Source: JALCSJ01 sp036788835 (GTDB lineage Bacteria > Bacillota > Negativicutes > Acidaminococcales > Acidaminococcaceae). Taken from it: DNA of 64,000 bases. Below, piece by piece: positions 53,899 to 61,316 of this stretch; within the stretch, counting starts at the first letter, position 1; each line of letters opens with the position of its first letter. The notes under the pieces are model-generated. The model was not told where the DNA came from and did not search any database. It worked only from the letters and a program-made list of their open reading frames with translations. The stretch is taken from assembly GCA_036788835.1 (NCBI GenBank), contig DAIQMR010000001.1, positions 122,722 through 186,721 of the forward strand. Reading direction: 5' to 3'. Position numbers and translations under genes: made by a program.

Positions 53899-55393
53899 GG
53901 TTAGCCCCTTTTCTCCCCGTTTTTCCGGCAGTATTAGATAAGGGAATAACAATATAGAGCTCCGCTCCTCCGTAAACAGAATCCCTTATTGCCATTTTCC
54001 CCTGCAAAAGTTCTACCCGTTCCTGCATACCGTAAAGTCCCAAGCGACGCTTTCTTTTCGCTTCCAATAGGTCGTAGTCGGAAATTCCTTTACCATTATC
54101 AGCTAAAATTACCGTCACCTGCTCCCCTTGGAAAGCAACATGTAAATCCACTTTGGTAGCCCCGGAATGCTGGGCTATATTACTAAAACCTTCCTGTACA
54201 ATGCGGTAAAGAGCCATGGCAATCTGCCCGTCTACCTTCTCTTCTTCTCCGGAAATCTGTAAAGTAAGCTGCAAAGCATGATCCGCCGCAAACTTATTGC
54301 CATACTGGGTAATAGCTGCCCCCAGGCCTAAATCGTCCAGCTCGGGGGGTCTAAGCTCTACAGCCATATTCCGCACCTTGCTAAGAATATCCGCAGCTAC
54401 GTCCCGTCCCAAAAGCAGAGCTTTTTTCTGTTCTTCATCAGGGGCCTGAGCGGATAGTGCCCTCATAGTCAGCATCAAAGAAGTCAAAGCCTGGCTTGTT
54501 TCATCGTGGAATTCCCTGGAAATGCGCTTGCGCTCATCTTCCTGAGCCGTCATTAGCTTAGTAATCAAAATATCTCGCAAATGTTCCTTTTCCTGTAACT
54601 CTTTCAATAAATTTTCTTTTTCTTTATTGGCTTCCAACAAGCTGGTGGTCATATCGTTAAAACCTAAGGCTAGCTTATCTATTTCCTTATCTCCGCATAG
54701 GTCTGCCCTGATATCCTTGTCACCGGTTTTAATGGCATCGGCTATTCGGCAAAGCTGTCTTATAGGCTTGATGATGAGCCAAGAAATACGGCTGGATAAA
54801 AAGGCCCCTATAATACAAACCACCAAAATAGCCAGAAGTACCACCAGCACCTGACGAGACATGGCACTGCGCATGCGTTCTTCTGTCATACCTACCCGCA
54901 CATAACCAATGGCACCCTTCTCAATAGGCGCCAAAAGATCATGGATGGGCCCTTCATTGGAGCTGAAAACCATTTTTTGCGGCTTAGTTAAACCCGTAAC
55001 GTCCCACTGCAGGTTCTTTGGCAATCCATTATTAAATGTGTGAGCCAAAAGCTGGCCTTTATTGTCCAACACCATAATATAGCGCACATCTTCACTGCTC
55101 TGCTCGGCCTGGGAAATCAGCTCATAAAGATTATATACATCCTCCGTCAAAATATAGTTAGCACTGGCCATAGCTATGTGAGCGGAAATTTCCTCCCCAC
55201 GCTTATCTAATTGCTGCAAAACCATGCCGTCATAGGATTTCCAAAACAAAAAACCGGCGGACAAGCTTGTAATGGCAATAAGGGCTAGCCCCATAGCCAG
55301 AATTCTATAGTACAGAGACCGCCAACGCTGGGGCTGTAATGGCGGAAACATAGCCTCTAATTTTTCCAGCAACTGCCCTCCCCCTGTTCTCAT
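53888..55393 (-). CDS. Membrane histidine kinase (HAMP, NarX/HisKA_3 class)
   Basis: 501 residues. TM1 about 29-50, extracytoplasmic region to about 180, TM2 about 182-203, HAMP about 207-258, HisKA_3 with phospho-acceptor His296 in EFHDETSQALTSLMLTMRAL, and the ATPase domain with ILADNGKGISDY and KRKRRLGLYGMQERVELL. It overlaps the PhnD-like gene end by four bases. The extracytoplasmic part is small, so the PhnD-like lipoprotein may serve as its ligand-binding subunit. Confidence 0.9.
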   Translation of the reverse strand: MRTGGGQLLEKLEAMFPPLQPQRWRSLYYRILAMGLALIAITSLSAGFLFWKSYDGMVLQQLDKRGEEISAHIAMASANYILTEDVYNLYELISQAEQSSEDVRYIMVLDNKGQLLAHTFNNGLPKNLQWDVTGLTKPQKMVFSSNEGPIHDLLAPIEKGAIGYVRVGMTEERMRSAMSRQVLVVLLAILVVCIIGAFLSSRISWLIIKPIRQLCRIADAIKTGDKDIRADLCGDKEIDKLALGFNDMTTSLLEANKEKENLLKELQEKEHLRDILITKLMTAQEDERKRISREFHDETSQALTSLMLTMRALSAQAPDEEQKKALLLGRDVAADILSKVRNMAVELRPPELDDLGLGAAITQYGNKFAADHALQLTLQISGEEEKVDGQIAMALYRIVQEGFSNIAQHSGATKVDLHVAFQGEQVTVILADNGKGISDYDLLEAKRKRRLGLYGMQERVELLQGKMAIRDSVYGGAELYIVIPLSNTAGKTGRKGANHEK

Positions 55394-56316
55394 GGCTGTT
55401 CACCATTTTCTGTGAGCATCTTGCGAATGGGGTCGAACAATTCCGGTTGTGGTGCTACATAGCGGTCAATAGATAATCCTTGCAGAGCTTTTTGCATTTC
55501 CGGATCTTCATGAAGAACCAAAAGATTTTCCCGCAGGATTTTTTTCTCCTCCGTCTTCATATTCTTGCCTGCCACTACCGGACCAATGCCGGCGGGAGGA
55601 GAAACGGCAATAATCTTCAACTGATGGGCAACGGCAGCATTAGAAGCCATGGCCCGGTCATAAACAATCCGGCTGACCGGTGCCGCATCTACAACCCTAT
55701 TGGCCACAGCCTTAAAGGAAGCATCGTGACTGCCTGTATACAAATATCGGCCCAGAAAATTTTCCGGCGTAAAACCTCTCTTATGAAGTTCCTGCACTAA
55801 AAAAACATGCCCGCTATAACTAAGTGGATCACTGAAGGCTACTGTCTTGCCTCGCAAATCTTCTATGGAATCGATTTTACTATCCTTATTTACCAACAAA
55901 TATCCCTGATAATAAGGCATACCCATCCGCTGCTGAGAGGCCAAAAGCTCAATTTCCTTAAACCCGCTATAATTGGCATAACCCCCTGAAGAGAAAAACG
56001 CCATATCGGCCCCACCATTTAAAAGCAGCAGAGCGATTTCCGCATAGCTGTTTTTTTGTACCAGAATTACCTGCCGGCCCAGCTTTTTCCCCAGATAATC
56101 CGCTATAGCACGATAATATACGACCGTATCCTGTGGCAGCAAAACAGGAGCTATTGCTACCTTCATAGCGTTGTCATCCTTGGTTATAACAGCCGTAGTA
56201 GCCAAAGGCACTGTTTTCTTAAAATCTACATACTTAGAACTATTAACGGCTGAATTACAACCGGTACTAAACAGTAATAGGATTAAAAGAAAATATACAT
56301 AAAACCTGTGTTTCAT
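55390..56316 (-). CDS. PhnD-like phosphate/phosphonate-type binding lipoprotein (sensor partner)
   Basis: About 308 residues. Lipoprotein signal ending at FSTGC-NSAV. The binding fold has MKVAIAPVLLPQDTVVYYRA, GRQVILVQKNSYAEIALLLL and GADMAFFSSGGYANY; KTVAFSDPLSYSGHVFLVQE and GSHDASFKAVANRVVDAAPV are typical of PhnD/phosphite-type binders. Encoded upstream of a kinase and regulator, it matches HptA of the HptARS hexose-phosphate sensor in Staphylococcus. No PhnC or PhnE is seen, which supports sensing rather than transport. Confidence 0.83.
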   Translation of the reverse strand: MKHRFYVYFLLILLLFSTGCNSAVNSSKYVDFKKTVPLATTAVITKDDNAMKVAIAPVLLPQDTVVYYRAIADYLGKKLGRQVILVQKNSYAEIALLLLNGGADMAFFSSGGYANYSGFKEIELLASQQRMGMPYYQGYLLVNKDSKIDSIEDLRGKTVAFSDPLSYSGHVFLVQELHKRGFTPENFLGRYLYTGSHDASFKAVANRVVDAAPVSRIVYDRAMASNAAVAHQLKIIAVSPPAGIGPVVAGKNMKTEEKKILRENLLVLHEDPEMQKALQGLSIDRYVAPQPELFDPIRKMLTENGEQP

Positions 56317-56357
56317 GGCTACCCCCTTAAACAATGCCGTTCTTGCTCTTTTCCTTA

Positions 56358-56390
56358 ATTATAGTAATCCCTTATTCCTGTTGCAAGGGA
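56358..56390 (-). promoter_or_regulatory. Promoter with overlapping inverted repeat for the sensor operon
   Basis: On the minus strand TTGCAA (56381-56386) and TATAAT (56358-56363) are 17 bases apart, about 45 bases before the PhnD-like start. TCCCTT (56368-56373) and AAGGGA (56385-56390) form an inverted repeat that covers the -35 region, a possible operator. Confidence 0.6.
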
Positions 56391-56426
56391 TTTTATTTTC
56401 CGTGCTCACAGTCCCTGAAAAAATAA

Positions 56427-56449
56427 GGTGACTACATTTTGCAGTCACC
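56427..56449 (-). terminator. Terminator after the prepilin gene
   Basis: GGTGACT pairs with AGTCACC around ACATTTTGC, followed on the minus strand by TTATTTTTTC, 20 bases past the stop codon. Confidence 0.88.
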
Positions 56450-56468
56450 CTACACTAAATAAGCGCCC

Positions 56469-57284
56469 CTAAAACCCGCTGATAGGCCCTACAGCCTCAA
56501 AACCTTTGGCCGTTAACGCAGCGGCCATATCACCGCTGCTGCTGACACCGGAAATATCCGCGGTGTTTCCGCTGGTGGACTTGTACAAAGTACCGTTAAC
56601 CACAACCAAAGCTGCTTTCCAACCACTAGCCGTATTATCCGTAGCAAAATATATTACCTTGGAAATATTCCAATCAGCATCTGTTTTCCAATGTAGGCTA
56701 CCTGCATAGCTGTCGCCAAAAACTTCTTTGAGCAAACTAGCTTCCACAGCAGGAAAACCCTTATTCGTATCCAGAATACTCTGATTGATTGCGCCACCGC
56801 CGCCTTTTTTGACACCGCCAGCCAGAGCAGCCTGGGCCAAACGCACAATTTCATTATAGGAGGCCAGCCCATCTCCCAAGGCCAAATACTGCTCCACCCT
56901 GCCATTAGTAAGACGATTGCTGGTATAGGTAGCCCTGCCTTCCTCATCTAAAACATATACTGTAGCAGATGTCTCATATTTGACAGAAGCCCCGTCCTTA
57001 TTAACAATAAGCATGGTACCATGAGGAGGCGCAACATTAGCCGCTAAATATTTTGCGTCCACTAGCTTTGCCATGTCAGGTATGGTGCCGGTTTGCGCCT
57101 GGTAAACAGCACTGGCACTGTCTATAGTACGCAAATCCGCCACAAGTTTGCTCCCTGATGCACTAGCCGTAGCATCAAGAAAACGAGGAATGGCAATACC
57201 GGCCAAAATCCCCAGTATTGCTATCACTATAACTAATTCAATTAATGTAAACCCCGGTCGCCGCACCAATCTCCCGGTTTGCAT
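56469..57284 (-). CDS. Type IV/type II pseudopilin-like prepilin
   Basis: 271 residues. The leader MQTGRLVRRPG is followed by the prepilin cleavage site G|FTLIELVIVIAILGILAG, with Phe+1 and Glu+5. The mature protein has a long unusual C-terminal domain: AALAGGVKKGGGGAINQSIL, SLHWKTDADWNISKVIYFAT and STSGNTADISGVSSSGD. No pilus assembly, prepilin peptidase or secretion gene is close. It may work with a distant pilus or competence machine. GGAGAG precedes the ATG. Confidence 0.88.
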   Translation of the reverse strand: MQTGRLVRRPGFTLIELVIVIAILGILAGIAIPRFLDATASASGSKLVADLRTIDSASAVYQAQTGTIPDMAKLVDAKYLAANVAPPHGTMLIVNKDGASVKYETSATVYVLDEEGRATYTSNRLTNGRVEQYLALGDGLASYNEIVRLAQAALAGGVKKGGGGAINQSILDTNKGFPAVEASLLKEVFGDSYAGSLHWKTDADWNISKVIYFATDNTASGWKAALVVVNGTLYKSTSGNTADISGVSSSGDMAAALTAKGFEAVGPISGF

Positions 57285-57448
57285 AATTCCTCTCTCCTTC
57301 TCCGGATGATAAACAACCTCTTTGAAGATATTTCCTCTTCCTGCGCCAAATTTTGTCCATATATTGCATATTGTAACATGTTTGACCAGATAAAGACAGT
57401 TTTTAGGTGAAAATCTTATAACTAAAATTGGTTAAGTTATGGTTTTTG

Positions 57449-57477
57449 TGTTAACCATTTTTTTGTTTTGGTTGACA
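57449..57477 (+). promoter_or_regulatory. BirA-type operator overlapping the bio promoter
   Basis: TGTTAACC (57449-57456), 13 bases, then GGTTGACA (57470-57477): an almost perfect dyad of the kind bound by bifunctional BirA repressors in Bacillota. The second half contains the -35 box. A further half-site TTGGTTAAG sits at 57428-57436. Confidence 0.75.
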
Positions 57478-57499
57478 TAACTTGCAAACAAGATATAAT
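57472..57499 (+). promoter_or_regulatory. Promoter of bioYBDA
   Basis: TTGACA (57472-57477) and TATAAT (57494-57499) are perfect hexamers with a 16-base spacer, 46 bases before bioY. The overlap with the BirA-like dyad means repression at high biotin is likely. Confidence 0.85.
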
Positions 57500-57545
57500 T
57501 TTATAGTAAATCGTTAAAAAATCCAGGCTAATTTAAGGAGTCTCC

Positions 57546-58097
57546 ATGCAAACAAAAGAGATGGTTTTCTGTGCATTATTCACTGTTTTAATAGCAATAG
57601 GAGCTTTTATTAAAATTCCTATTCCTGTTGTACCCTTTACACTGCAATTCCTCTTCACATTACTGGCCGGACTGCTTTTAGGCAGTCGCCTAGGGGCCAT
57701 TAGTGTCGCCCTCTATGCGGCACTGGGACTCATTGGCTTGCCTGTTTTTGCGGAAGGAGGCGGCTTGTGGTATATTTTAAAACCCAGTTTTGGCTATATT
57801 CTTGGTTTTATCCTGGGCACTTATGTAACAGGCAGACTTACGGAGCAATTACAAGCCTTTTCCTTTAAGAAGGTTATGATTGCCAATTTTCTAGGTTTGC
57901 TTGCAGTCTACGGCTGCGGCATGGTTTATTTTTATTTAATTAGTAATTATGTAATTGGCGCTCCTATAGGTTTGTGGCCTCTTTTCCTCTATTGTTTTAT
58001 TCTTGCGGTTCCGGGAGATATTTGTCTTTGCGTCCTAGGAACTGTTTTGGCAAAAAAATTATTGCCCATTATAAATCTTCAGAAAGCAAGGTATTAA
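57546..58097 (+). CDS. bioY: Biotin transporter BioY (ECF S-component)
   Basis: 183 residues with six hydrophobic helices. FIKIPIPVVPFTLQFLFTLL holds the family loop, followed by AGLLLGSRLGAISVALYAAL, GLIGLPVFAEGGGLWYILKP and SFGYILGFILGTYVTGRL. BioY imports biotin, alone or with the EcfAAT module. It is the first gene of the bio operon. AAGGAG precedes the ATG. Confidence 0.94.
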   Translation: MQTKEMVFCALFTVLIAIGAFIKIPIPVVPFTLQFLFTLLAGLLLGSRLGAISVALYAALGLIGLPVFAEGGGLWYILKPSFGYILGFILGTYVTGRLTEQLQAFSFKKVMIANFLGLLAVYGCGMVYFYLISNYVIGAPIGLWPLFLYCFILAVPGDICLCVLGTVLAKKLLPIINLQKARY

Positions 58098-58098
58098 G

Positions 58099-59073
58099 AT
58101 GACCATTATAGCTAAACTAAAAGAAAAAGCCCTGCATAGGGAAAAAATCACCAAAGAAGAAGCTCTGCAGCTTATACCTGTTCCCCTGGAGGAACTAACC
58201 ACTGCCGGGGACGAAATCAGGGAAAAAATCTGCGGCAAGGGTTTTGACCTGTGTACCATTGTCAACGGCAAATGCGGAAAATGTTCGGAAGACTGCAAAT
58301 ATTGTGCCCAAAGCGCTCATTACCATACGTCCTGCACGGAAACCTATCCTCTGCTGCCTACGGAAGAATTAGTAGCGGGAGCTCTCCATAATCAGGAGCA
58401 AGGCGTCCTGCGTTACTCCATTGTCACTTCCGGACGAGCCTTGACAGATCAAGAAGTTGACCGTATATGCACAAGCATTAAAGCCATTAAAGCACAGGTC
58501 GGTATTGAGGTCTGCGTTTCTTTCGGTCTCCTGAATAAAGCACAATTCCAAAAGATTAAAGCAGCCGGTGCCTCCCGTGTACATTGCAATCTGGAAAGCT
58601 CCAGACATTACTTCCCTGCCATCTGCACTACACATACTTATGACGAAAAAATAGCTACCCTTAAAGCAGCCAAAGCTGCCGGTCTCAGCATCTGCTCCGG
58701 CGGTATACTTGGTTTAGGCGAAACTATGGAGGATAGAATCGATATGGTTTTAACCGCCAGGGAATTGGGCGTAAAATCCATTCCCGTCAATGTCCTTAAT
58801 CCCATTAAGGGAACTCCTTATGAGCATAACAAGGTTTTAACAAACGAGGAAGTATGCCGCACTGTTGCCATTTTCCGTTTTCTCATACCTGATGCTGCCA
58901 TTCGTTTGGCAGGAGGACGGGGGCTGTTGGGCGACAAAGGGGAAAAGTGCTTTACTTCCGGCGCTAATGCAGCTATTTCCGGAGATATGCTTACTACCGC
59001 AGGAATTACTGTGGCCACCGATTTAGCTCTGTTACATAAATTGGGCATGGAGGTAAAACTTTCTCATGACTAA
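58099..59073 (+). CDS. bioB: Biotin synthase
   Basis: 324 residues, a radical-SAM enzyme inserting sulfur into dethiobiotin. The cluster motif is C-S-E-D-C-K-Y-C (Cys62, Cys66, Cys69). CAQSAHYHTSCTE, YSIVTSGRALTDQEVDR, CVSFGLLNKAQF, HCNLESSRHYFP and GGILGLGETMEDRIDMVLTA, then VNVLNPIKGTP, match the family. It starts one base after the bioY stop and overlaps bioD by 8 bases. Confidence 0.96.
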   Translation: MTIIAKLKEKALHREKITKEEALQLIPVPLEELTTAGDEIREKICGKGFDLCTIVNGKCGKCSEDCKYCAQSAHYHTSCTETYPLLPTEELVAGALHNQEQGVLRYSIVTSGRALTDQEVDRICTSIKAIKAQVGIEVCVSFGLLNKAQFQKIKAAGASRVHCNLESSRHYFPAICTTHTYDEKIATLKAAKAAGLSICSGGILGLGETMEDRIDMVLTARELGVKSIPVNVLNPIKGTPYEHNKVLTNEEVCRTVAIFRFLIPDAAIRLAGGRGLLGDKGEKCFTSGANAAISGDMLTTAGITVATDLALLHKLGMEVKLSHD

Positions 59074-59761
59074 AGCACTGTTTGTTACAGGCACGGGCAC
59101 TGATGTCGGCAAAACATATATTTCCGGACTGCTACTAAAAAAAATGCAAGAACTGAAAACTCGTAATGCTTATTACAAAGCAGCTATGAGTGGCAACAGG
59201 AAACTATCCGACGGCAACCTGCTCCCCGGCGATGCTTCCTTCGTACAAAAAACAGCCGCTCTGAAACAACCGTTGGGGACTATGTGTCCCTATGTATACG
59301 AAACGGCAGTATCACCGCATCTGGCTTCCAGACTGGAAGGACATCCAGTCCGGCTTAGTGTGGTGGAAGAAGGCTTTACCCACCTTTGCGACAATTTTGA
59401 CTACATCCTTATGGAAGGAAGCGGTGGTATTTGTTGTCCCTTAGACTATGACACCCATCCCCTCTATTTAGAAAATGTTCTCAAAAAATTACGACTAACA
59501 AGCATTCTTGTTGCCGACACAGGACTTGGCACCATTAATAACGTGGTACTTACCGCCTTTTACATGCAAGCTAAAGCTCTTCCCTTAGCGGGAATAATTT
59601 TCAATAATTACCATTCTGATAACATCATGGAAAAAGACAATATAGCGATGTGTCAGAATTTAACAGGCTTGCCCATTCTTGCTACGGTAGAACCCCATGC
59701 TACCGATTTAGCTATGAGCACAACCGCTTTAGAACAATTATTTCAGGAGGTCAAATTATGA
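59066..59761 (+). CDS. bioD: Dethiobiotin synthetase
   Basis: 231 residues. P-loop GTGTDVGKTYISG at residues 8-20; YYKAAMSGNRKL; EGSGGICCPLDY; VADTGLGTINNVVLTA. It closes the ureido ring of dethiobiotin from 7,8-diaminopelargonate, CO2 and ATP. It overlaps bioA by four bases (ATGA). GNRKLSDGNLLPGDASFVQK replaces the more usual PVxTGxxD loop, a minor variation. Confidence 0.93.
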   Translation: MTKALFVTGTGTDVGKTYISGLLLKKMQELKTRNAYYKAAMSGNRKLSDGNLLPGDASFVQKTAALKQPLGTMCPYVYETAVSPHLASRLEGHPVRLSVVEEGFTHLCDNFDYILMEGSGGICCPLDYDTHPLYLENVLKKLRLTSILVADTGLGTINNVVLTAFYMQAKALPLAGIIFNNYHSDNIMEKDNIAMCQNLTGLPILATVEPHATDLAMSTTALEQLFQEVKL

Positions 59762-60954
59762 TCTGGTATCCTTATGCGCAAATGAAAACCATGCCTCAGC
59801 CCTATAAAATCGTAGATGCCAAAGGTGTCTATCTCTATACCAAAGACAACAAAATGATAGACTCTATCTCTTCCTGGTGGTGCATGATTCATGGCTATAA
59901 ACATCCTGTCCTGACAGAAGCAATTAAAACACAGGCAGACAAATTCTCTCATGTAATGCTGGCAGGTTTGACCCACGAGCCTGCAGAAAAACTTTCGGCA
60001 AAACTAGCAGAGACCTTGCCGGGCACTTTAAATTATTCTTTTTTTTCCGATTCCGGCAGTGTATCGGTAGAAGTCGCTTTGAAAATGGCTCTCCAGTACT
60101 ATATAAATAAAGGAGAAAAAACCAGGACCAAGGTTCTAGCCCTGGAGCATGCCTATCATGGAGATACCTTTAAAACCATGGAAATCGGCGATAGCGCTGC
60201 CTTCCATTTTGTTTTAGATGTTTTTGGTCCCAAGAAAAATGTCTATCATATTCCCACAAAAATAAATGCTTTAGAAAAAGCTATGGCAGAACACGGCCAA
60301 GAATTGAACTGTCTTATCGTAGAGCCCCTACTGCAAGGCGCAGGCGGTATGCTTATGTACGATATGGCTTTCCTGCAACGGGCACGTGAATTGTGTGATA
60401 AACATAATGTGCTTTTAATCTTTGACGAAGTTGCTACAGGGTTTGGGCGCACCGGTTACCGTTTTGTTGCAGATGCTATAACCCCTGATATTATCTGTCT
60501 GGGCAAGGGATTAACGGGCGGCTATATAGGTCATGCAGTCACCGTGGCAAATCAAAAAGTCTACGAGGGATTCTATGGCGATAGCAGCAGGATGGCCCTC
60601 ATGCACGGTCCCACCTTTATGGGCAATCCTTTAGCCTGCAGTGTGGCTCTGGCTTCTCTCGATGTTTTTGAGCAAGAAAATTACCTGGGAAAAATAAAAA
60701 AAATAGAAACCATCACTAAACGTGAATTAGCCGGTTTCTCTGATGAACGGATTAAAGATATTAGAATTATGGGCGCATGTGTTTGCATAGAAGTAAAAGA
60801 CCCCAAATACCTTCAGGGTTATCAACAATATGCCTATAAAAACCAAGTCTTTGCCAGGCCCTTCCTCTCCTGTCTTTATGCCATGGTTCCCTATATTATT
60901 TCCGAAAGTGAACTGGTACATGTGTTAGACACAATGAAAAACTGGTTTAAGTGA
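59758..60954 (+). CDS. bioA: Adenosylmethionine-8-amino-7-oxononanoate aminotransferase
   Basis: 398 residues. PLP-dependent class III aminotransferase: WYPYAQMKTMPQPYKIVDAK, SISSWWCMIHGYKHP, HAYHGDTFKTMEIGD, LLIFDEVATGFGRTGYRF and the PLP Lys250 in CLGKGLTGGYIG. SSWW is the BioA hallmark for SAM as amino donor. AGGAGG lies just upstream of the ATG at 59758; an in-frame ATG upstream falls inside bioD. bioF, bioC and bioH are not in the window. Confidence 0.95.
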   Translation: MIWYPYAQMKTMPQPYKIVDAKGVYLYTKDNKMIDSISSWWCMIHGYKHPVLTEAIKTQADKFSHVMLAGLTHEPAEKLSAKLAETLPGTLNYSFFSDSGSVSVEVALKMALQYYINKGEKTRTKVLALEHAYHGDTFKTMEIGDSAAFHFVLDVFGPKKNVYHIPTKINALEKAMAEHGQELNCLIVEPLLQGAGGMLMYDMAFLQRARELCDKHNVLLIFDEVATGFGRTGYRFVADAITPDIICLGKGLTGGYIGHAVTVANQKVYEGFYGDSSRMALMHGPTFMGNPLACSVALASLDVFEQENYLGKIKKIETITKRELAGFSDERIKDIRIMGACVCIEVKDPKYLQGYQQYAYKNQVFARPFLSCLYAMVPYIISESELVHVLDTMKNWFK

Positions 60955-61316
60955 CATACTCCTACCACTGAATCACTGCGTTATGCGAAGCGGGGGCTGC
61001 CCGGTTTGACTTTCTCACATTTTTAAATTGCTTGCAGTCATATTTTAACATAGGTATTCTATTTTAGCAAGCAATTAAGCCAAGTTACTCGAATGTTTAA
61101 TTTAACATATGCACACAAAAAGCACGCCTAACTCACGGCTGAAGTCACGAGTGCGGCGTGTAAGTGCATCAAAACCACATATAAAAAGACTCTCTTCTCA
61201 ATAGATAAAATTTTTAATTCTTACAATTGCTTTACATGTTAAGTTATGTAATAATTTAATTAGAAGAGAAAGAACGGAATAAACATAACAAAGTTTTTTA
61301 GACGGAGGTGCTAAAA
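60955..61316. other. Gene-free region with a dispersed palindrome
   Basis: About 360 bases between bioA and the dipeptidase gene. It holds the palindrome at 61123-61160 and AT-rich sequence that should carry the dipeptidase promoter (TTTACA near 61231, no convincing -10). I saw no clear terminator for bioA. Nothing else stands out. Confidence 0.45.
61113..61175. repeat. Dispersed palindromic repeat, copy 3
   Basis: CACGCC (61123-61128) and GGCGTG (61155-61160) enclose TAACTCACGGCTGAAGTCAC. It matches the copy at 2219-2271 over about 50 bases, including the trailing GCATCAA, with a few substitutions and one short deletion. Confidence 0.75.
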
